Part shown: positions 1 to 5,018 of the stretch, one piece after another
Numbering within the stretch: position 1 is the stretch's first letter
Layout: every line of letters starts with the position of its first letter
Assembly: GCA_020061995.1 (NCBI GenBank)
Contig: JAGUXE010000131.1
Location: 1 to 5,018 of the forward strand
From: Ignavibacteriales bacterium
Lineage (GTDB): Bacteria > Bacteroidota > Ignavibacteria > Ignavibacteriales > Ignavibacteriaceae
Reading direction: 5' to 3'
Length of the DNA: 5,018 nt
Program-made: the position numbers and the translations under genes
Notes under the pieces: model-generated
The model's database searches: none
The model's input: only the letters and a program-made list of their open reading frames with translations
What the model was told of the DNA's origin: nothing

Positions 1-600
<600 letters not shown>

Positions 601-624
601 AATGATATTTTCACATAACTTTAA

Positions 625-739
625 ATCGAAGCGAAGCTTCGATAGATTACTTACTTCTTACGAAGCTGCCGCTTCGTGTTACAAATTCTAGAATTCGAAT
701 TGGAAATTCGAGATTACGTAAAGCGAACTTTAATTCGTT
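625..739. repeat. Cluster of four short hairpins with CGAA/TTCG-type arms
   Basis: Three perfect stem-loops follow one another. The first has arms ATCGAAG/CTTCGAT (625-631, 637-643; 5-nt loop). The second has ACGAAGC/GCTTCGT (660-666, 671-677; loop TGCC). The third has TCGAATT/AATTCGA (695-701, 705-711; loop GGA). A weaker fourth has AGCGAA/TTCGTT (722-727, 734-739), with one G-T pair. The first three centres are about 34-35 bp apart, and each right arm is followed within a few bases by TTAC (647-650, 679-682, 714-717). Additional perfect palindromes overlap the cluster: AATTCTAGAATT at 684-695 and CGAAGCTTCG at 632-641. The cluster fills much of the gap between the two kinase genes. None of the stems is followed by a long T run on either strand, so ordinary intrinsic terminators are not supported. 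It could be a decayed palindromic repeat family, an mRNA-stabilising structure, or a set of protein-binding sites. Confidence 0.55.
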
Positions 740-833
740 CAACAATCACATAATTGATATTTTACTATAGCGAAATAAATATCTCCTTACATTTTGCAAT
801 CCCCCAGAGGGACAAGCTGTTAATCACATTCCA

Positions 834-3800
834 TCATCCATTAACCATCAGACCATCCACCACTTTCAAAAACTCAACCACGCTTAAAGGTTTGGTTAAA
901 TAATACTTTGCACCGGAATTCATTAATTTTTCAATTTTATGACTCGTTGCATCAGCGCTTAAAATAACCACAGGAATTGATTTTGTCAATTGGTTTTCTT
1001 GTAACCGTTTCAGCACTTCACTGCCGTGAATGTCTGGTAAATCGAGATCGAGCAAAATAAGAGTCGGTTTGTAATCCGCTGCAAGTTTAACTGCATTCTT
1101 ACCGTACATTTCTGTAATGAGATGAATTGACGGACGTTGAATATCTAATATTTGTTCCACCAATTGAATATTGGAAAAATTATCTTCAATATACAAAATC
1201 GTCCCGTCCACTATTGTATTCGCTGTTTCCGCCTTTTTACTTTCATTTGTTTTTTTATGAAATTCAATCTGACTTTCAGATTGCGGAAATTCAATCCAGA
1301 AAGTGCTTCCAATCCCAACTTTACTTTCAACGCCTATTCTGCCGTGCATAGCTTCAACCAATTTTTTAGCGACTGCCAATCCAAGCCCAGTACCTTCAAT
1401 CTCAGTAACTTCAGCTCCAATTCTTTGGAATGGATTAAATAGTTTATCTAAATCTTCCGATTTAATTCCAATTCCAGTATCAATCACACTAATCCTTACT
1501 TTCTTTTCCATACCTCCATCGCTATAGGCCTTACTACATTGTATCTCCACTGAACCCCTATCGCGGTTAAACTTAACAGCATTATTAACTAAGTTCAGCA
1601 ACACTTGTTTAAGTTTTTGATTATCGGCTTTTACAAAAATATTTTCATTTGAAAGATTAATTAATTTCAAAGAAATGTTTCGGTCGTCTGCAAGGGGATT
1701 AACAATATCTAATGTTTCGGAAATTATTCCGCATACTGAAACCGGTTCTATAGAAATAGTAAGTTTTCCTGCTTCAATTCTTGAAAGATCCAGGACTTCA
1801 TTAATCAGGTCGAGCAGGTGTTTGCCGCTTTTTAAAATCTGAGCAATACCTTTCTTGTGAGCCGGAGAGATCTCACCCATCTCCATTAATTGCGCAAAAC
1901 CGAGTATCGAGTTCATCGGCGTTCGAAGTTCGTGGCTCATACGAGAAAGAAATTCACTCTTTGCAAGGTTAGCCTTGTCAGCATCGGCTTTTGCAATTTG
2001 TAAAGATTCTTCTATTGTTCTTCGTTCTTCAATTTCATCGTTAAGGATTGCATTCATCGCTGCGAGTTCCTTTGTTCTTTTTTCAACTTTAATTTCAAGC
2101 TCTGCATTTAAATTGCGGACCTTTTCTTCATTTCGTTTTCGTGTAATTGCTAAACTTGCTAACGCAACTACCGATTGCAATAGTTCGGTTTCATTATCAC
2201 TCGGAGATTTAGGGATATGATGATAAATTGCGAATGTGCCTAAAACATTTCCTTCAGCACCGAGGATTGGCAGTGACCAACATGAACGAAGATTTGCCTT
2301 TTGCACTAATTCGCGGAAAGGTATCCAGTTTGGATGGGTAAGCAAGTCTTCTGCAATTACTTGTTTTTTAGAATAGGCAGCGGCACCACAAGATCCAACA
2401 TGTTCACCAATTTCTAATCCTTCAATTGCCTGGTTATAAAAATCGGGCAAATTTGGTGCTGCGCCATTATTCAAATGTTTTCCTTCTTCATCCAATAACA
2501 GAATAGAACAAGTTGAAGTCGGATCTTTCTCTTCAACTTCTTCTACAATTTTTTCAAGAATAGCATGGAGTGATTCACCCTTAACAATTGATTCGAGAAT
2601 TTCTTTCTGTCTCTGTTTCCAACTTTCATTTTGCTTACGATCTGTAATGTCTGCTAACTGAGAAATAAATTTTAATGGTAACCCGTTTTTATCTTTAATC
2701 AACGACACAAATAAATGTACCCAAACAATATTTCCATTTTTATTGAAATATCTTTTCTCCATATCATAATTTTCAATTATGCCAGCTATCATTTTTTCAA
2801 CATAAGATAAATCAGTATGTAAATCATCCGGATGTGTAATTTCTTGCCAGGTTTTCTGAAATAATTCTTCTTCGGAATAACCAACAATTTTACAAACATT
2901 TGAATTGACTTTTAACCATTTACCTTCAAGCGAAATTATTGCCATTCCAATTGCTGAATATTCAAATGCATTTTCAAATTTTTCTACACTTTCGCGAGAT
3001 GTCTCTTCAGCAAGATTTTTCTTTGTTATATCATCCGATAAAATAAAAACTCCTTCGGGAACCGGTTCAAATTTTAATTGATAATATCCTTTACTTCCAT
3101 TTTGATGAGTAAATTCATTATCCAAAATTTCTGTTACTCTTTCTTCCATACAACGTTTAAGAACTCTAAACATCTCACTGTTTTCAATTCCGGGATAACA
3201 TTCCATCATTGTTTTACCAAGCAGCTTTTCTTTTGGGAGCTGAGCTTGTTCTAATGCAGTTTTATTAAGTAACAAATACTTGTAATCAAATCCAATTAAC
3301 TGGCACCCCTCAATCATACTATCTAAAGTTAAACGGTATCTCGCTTCACTTTCTACAAGAAGTTGCCTCTTCTGAAGACTGTAAATAACCCAAACAACAA
3401 ATCCGGTGAGAAGTATGCTAAACAGGACAAATCCGGCAATCCGAATCATAACCAAAGGCAATTCGGCATATAACTCGCTGCTATCAATTTTCGAAACAAA
3501 ATACCATGGGGTGCCTTCGATCCTCCCAACATAGGCTACCACATCCACATCTCGGTAATCTTTGCCAACCACGGCCCCTGTTTGTCCGGCTGCTGCTTTT
3601 GCTGCCGGAAGCGTGGTTTGCGAAACAGGAATTTTCAGATTCAGGGCAGTATTGGGTTTATGTCGCAGGTTGTTCAAATACATGATACTATCATCATTGA
3701 CGGAGAAAATAAAAGATTCGGCTGTTTGGCTCGGAACAGGCCAGCTTTCAACCAGAGGATAAAGTGAGTAATTCGGGTTTATCCTGCATATAATGGTAAA

Positions 3801-4352
3801 AGCCTGGTTACCCTCGTTAATTTCGATAGTCGAAATGAAGGAAATAAATATCTTTTTATTTCCATTATAAATTGCATGAAACAGGTTGGTGGCTATACTT
3901 TTCCTTTTTAGAAGTGCTTCATCCATAGCTTTCAATTCAGCATCAGAAAGCTCAATCTGTTGATTGTGCCCCGACGTGAAGTGTACACCTCTCGGGTTAA
4001 AAATATATATATCTTTTAGATTATGTTCGGATTTTATTTGTTTTAAAAAATCATTTACTCTGACTTTATCCGCATCTGAAGCAGTATGGATGAAGTTATT
4101 CACTGTTTCTATCAAAAACCTGTTGTTAGCGATAAGGGATACATCATTCAGCTCATCCATATACCAATCTTTAATCTGTTTGGTTTTAAGTTTGGCAATG
4201 GCAGTAAGTTTCCCTTCCTTTGAATTTCGGATTTGTTCTTTTTCCCGATCATAATACCAATAGCCTCCGATGGAAACAAGAACTGCTACTAATGTAATAT
4301 AAAAGACTACTTGCCTTTTTCTGTTGAGCTGTAACTTCATTTTGTTTTTCAT
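834..4352 (-). CDS. Membrane-bound hybrid sensor histidine kinase (Cache-like, PAS, PAS, GAF, HisKA, HATPase, REC)
   Basis: Complete gene, 1172 residues, ending in TGA. Residues 14-34 form TM1. About 36-296 are an extracytoplasmic region resembling a double-Cache sensor, ending in TPWYFVSKIDSSELYAEL. TM2 is about 301-325. PAS1 spans about 335-445, and PAS2 about 455-573, with the HPDD motif near 507 and a closing DITDRK. A GAF domain spans about 582-738, with GSCGAAAY at 653-660 and SCWSLPI at 690-696. A coiled coil (about 740-795) leads to HisKA, with H-box His807 in MSHELRTP. The HATPase has N-box Asn924, G1 motif DTGIG (Asp958), an F-box around 971-979 and G2 motif GTGLGL (987-992). The C-terminal receiver (about 1050-1168) has Glu1056/Asp1057, phosphoacceptor Asp1102, Ser1132 and Lys1154. 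All catalytic residues are present, so it should autophosphorylate and then phosphorylate its own receiver. The ligand is not readable from the sequence. Met5 is an alternative start, but Met1 has the better-placed Shine-Dalgarno. Confidence 0.96.
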   Translation of the reverse strand: MKNKMKLQLNRKRQVVFYITLVAVLVSIGGYWYYDREKEQIRNSKEGKLTAIAKLKTKQIKDWYMDELNDVSLIANNRFLIETVNNFIHTASDADKVRVNDFLKQIKSEHNLKDIYIFNPRGVHFTSGHNQQIELSDAELKAMDEALLKRKSIATNLFHAIYNGNKKIFISFISTIEINEGNQAFTIICRINPNYSLYPLVESWPVPSQTAESFIFSVNDDSIMYLNNLRHKPNTALNLKIPVSQTTLPAAKAAAGQTGAVVGKDYRDVDVVAYVGRIEGTPWYFVSKIDSSELYAELPLVMIRIAGFVLFSILLTGFVVWVIYSLQKRQLLVESEARYRLTLDSMIEGCQLIGFDYKYLLLNKTALEQAQLPKEKLLGKTMMECYPGIENSEMFRVLKRCMEERVTEILDNEFTHQNGSKGYYQLKFEPVPEGVFILSDDITKKNLAEETSRESVEKFENAFEYSAIGMAIISLEGKWLKVNSNVCKIVGYSEEELFQKTWQEITHPDDLHTDLSYVEKMIAGIIENYDMEKRYFNKNGNIVWVHLFVSLIKDKNGLPLKFISQLADITDRKQNESWKQRQKEILESIVKGESLHAILEKIVEEVEEKDPTSTCSILLLDEEGKHLNNGAAPNLPDFYNQAIEGLEIGEHVGSCGAAAYSKKQVIAEDLLTHPNWIPFRELVQKANLRSCWSLPILGAEGNVLGTFAIYHHIPKSPSDNETELLQSVVALASLAITRKRNEEKVRNLNAELEIKVEKRTKELAAMNAILNDEIEERRTIEESLQIAKADADKANLAKSEFLSRMSHELRTPMNSILGFAQLMEMGEISPAHKKGIAQILKSGKHLLDLINEVLDLSRIEAGKLTISIEPVSVCGIISETLDIVNPLADDRNISLKLINLSNENIFVKADNQKLKQVLLNLVNNAVKFNRDRGSVEIQCSKAYSDGGMEKKVRISVIDTGIGIKSEDLDKLFNPFQRIGAEVTEIEGTGLGLAVAKKLVEAMHGRIGVESKVGIGSTFWIEFPQSESQIEFHKKTNESKKAETANTIVDGTILYIEDNFSNIQLVEQILDIQRPSIHLITEMYGKNAVKLAADYKPTLILLDLDLPDIHGSEVLKRLQENQLTKSIPVVILSADATSHKIEKLMNSGAKYYLTKPLSVVEFLKVVDGLMVNG

Positions 4353-4362
4353 TGTAGGTAAG

Positions 4363-4367
4363 CTCCT
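4363..4367 (-). promoter_or_regulatory. Ribosome binding site of the hybrid kinase
   Basis: The minus strand carries AGGAG in TATAGGAGCTTACC, 10 nt before the ATG at 4350-4352. It lies 22 nt before the alternative Met5 codon, so it supports Met1 as the start. Confidence 0.65.
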
Positions 4368-4531
4368 ATATTAATGTTTTATTTTAGCATTGGCTATATC
4401 TTTCTTTCCACAATACTGCACATATCCTGCTTGATTGCAATAATTTTTACTATATATTTTATTTATTTACTACTAAATTAATCAATTTCTAAAATTTGAC
4501 AAAAATATCTGCACTGGTTTTACCCCAAGCC

Positions 4532-4557
4532 GCTGTCGAGAAGTGGTTCTCGACAGC
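4532..4557. repeat. Perfect 11-bp inverted repeat, possible transcript-end hairpin
   Basis: Arms GCTGTCGAGAA (4532-4542) and TTCTCGACAGC (4547-4557) pair without mismatch around a 4-nt loop (GTGG in the plus sense, CCAC in the minus). It is clearly more GC-rich than the surrounding intergenic DNA. It begins 43 nt past the stop codon of the upstream minus-strand gene, where a terminator or 3'-end stabilising hairpin would be expected. However, the bases after it on the minus strand (CGGCTTGGGGTAAAACC) contain no T tract, and the plus side (CCTGGAATATT) has none either, so it is not a standard intrinsic terminator. A dispersed intergenic repeat or an operator-like site are alternatives. Confidence 0.55.
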
Positions 4558-4599
4558 CCTGGAATATTAAGTTATCTAAAAAGTTCTGAAATAATTCTT

Positions 4600-5018
4600 T
4601 TAATTATAATATTTACCTCTAATTATTGCCGATTTAAGAATATATCCCCCTGTTCTAAAAAAAAATGTTTGATACAACCCCAAACCTTTAACCAAAATAT
4701 ATGACGGTAGGTCGGTAGCACCATAGAATTGTAAACTTTTTTTCTCAAATTTTTCATTAAATATTGTAATGGTATCAATCGACTCGCATTTTACTCGATA
4801 TGAAATCCAGGGACCTCGACTTACAAATCTGTAACCTTCGTAAAATTTTCCCTTTGGGGCTGCAAGACTGTCAAGCTTAAATTCAGAATTATAAAAAGGA
4901 TCAAACGTAAAGACATAACACAATGAACTATCTATTCGTTCATAGCTGAAGGAAGTATCCATTTTGGAGCTAAAACGAATCTCACGAAGAACTCTGAAAA
5001 GTTTTTTTTGGATTATTG
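4600..5018 (-). CDS. Unrecognised protein, C-terminal 138 residues; gene continues past the right edge
   Basis: An ATG lies at 4960-4962 and would give 120 residues. But the same frame stays open for 18 more codons to the window edge (…LFRVLREIRFSSK before that Met), and no Shine-Dalgarno precedes the ATG (TTTTAGCTCCAAA). I therefore treat it as an internal Met of a longer gene. I do not recognise the family. The visible part is rich in aromatic and beta-type residues and has no TM segment. It ends in YILVKGLGLYQTFFFRTGG, followed by a stretch closing in IIRGKYYN. That ending resembles the C-termini of many short exported or lipoprotein-like proteins of Bacteroidota/Ignavibacteriota (a G-L-G-L-Y strand, then a final 'I-x-G-K-x-Y' strand); this is from memory of sequence style only. 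A nine-T run in the coding strand (4657-4665) encodes Phe-Phe-Phe. No functional link to the kinase is evident. Confidence 0.7.
   Translation of the reverse strand, partial: IIQKKLFRVLREIRFSSKMDTSFSYERIDSSLCYVFTFDPFYNSEFKLDSLAAPKGKFYEGYRFVSRGPWISYRVKCESIDTITIFNEKFEKKSLQFYGATDLPSYILVKGLGLYQTFFFRTGGYILKSAIIRGKYYN

Noticed and set aside
602..691. Plus-strand 29-codon frame beginning in the gap between the kinases
   Set aside because: It has no ribosome binding site and runs through the hairpin cluster, with no protein-like pattern.
739..788. Strong Shine-Dalgarno-like AAGGAG (783-788, minus strand) in the intergenic region
   Set aside because: No ATG, GTG or TTG follows at a useful distance. 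Only an ATT could start a 13-residue frame ending at 739, which is too little to call a gene.
800..812. TCCC/GGGA inverted repeat just after the kinase stop
   Set aside because: The arms are only 3-4 bp and no T tract follows on the minus strand, so this is not a credible terminator.
1127..1527. Three overlapping plus-strand open frames (1127-1351, 1152-1442, 1303-1527)
   Set aside because: They lie opposite the well-supported HATPase and receiver coding region, show no recognisable protein features, and overlap one another. They are shadows.
1975..2220. Plus-strand open frame of 81 codons
   Set aside because: It is antisense to the coiled coil and H-box linker of the kinase. Its Ser/Ala/Leu-rich content is the mirror of the charged coiled coil.
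3840..3863. AT-rich inverted repeat (GGAAATAAA/TTTATTTCC)
   Set aside because: It lies inside the sensor coding region and is explained by codons in an AT-rich gene. No regulatory role is supported.
3562..4254. Plus-strand open frames at 3562-3762, 3582-3767 and 3964-4254
   Set aside because: They are antisense to the sensor domain of the kinase, with no family features.
4511..4524. GG-N10-GC spacing on the minus strand resembling a sigma-54 promoter
   Set aside because: The flanking bases do not match TGGCAC/TTGCA beyond the GG and GC pairs, and such a match is expected by chance.
4657..4665. Nine-T run in the coding strand of the unknown gene as a possible frameshift
   Set aside because: The protein continues after the run with a plausible C-terminal strand pattern (GGYILKS to GKYYN), so the frame appears intact.

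Overview
The window is AT-rich. Every gene I can support lies on the minus strand, so transcription runs from high to low coordinates. Three protein genes are visible: the end of an unrecognised protein (4600 to the right edge), one complete large hybrid sensor histidine kinase (834-4352, 1172 residues), and the first 196 residues of a second kinase that begins with a receiver domain (left edge to 589). No RNA gene, insertion sequence, CRISPR array or origin is visible. Low GC, multi-domain hybrid kinases and the C-terminal sequence style of the unknown protein suggest a bacterium of the Bacteroidota/Ignavibacteriota (Chlorobi-group) kind. This is an inference from style; there is no marker gene to prove it.

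Layout, in the order of transcription. (1) 5018-4600: 3' part of an unknown gene whose frame is open through the right edge. (2) 4599-4353: intergenic. It holds a perfect 11-bp inverted repeat 43 nt after the stop of the unknown gene, then a very AT-rich leader ending in a good Shine-Dalgarno sequence for the kinase. (3) 4352-834: the hybrid kinase, with TM, Cache-like periplasmic sensor, TM, PAS, PAS, GAF, coiled coil, HisKA, HATPase and receiver domain. (4) 833-590: intergenic. It holds three perfect 7-bp-arm hairpins and a weaker fourth, all built on CGAA/TTCG-type arms; the first three centres are about 34-35 bp apart. (5) 589-1: a REC-coiled coil-HisKA protein cut by the window edge just after its H-box.

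The two kinases are plausible partners in one signalling pathway. The first is a membrane sensor that can autophosphorylate at His807 and pass phosphate to Asp1102 of its own C-terminal receiver. The second appears soluble and carries a receiver (Asp60) ahead of its own phosphoacceptor His185. No Hpt domain or DNA-binding output is visible, so any phosphorelay must end outside the window. The gaps of about 245 bp on both sides of the large kinase argue against a tight operon. I see no clearly new system. The most unusual non-coding signals are the hairpin cluster at 625-739 and the long hairpin at 4532-4557.
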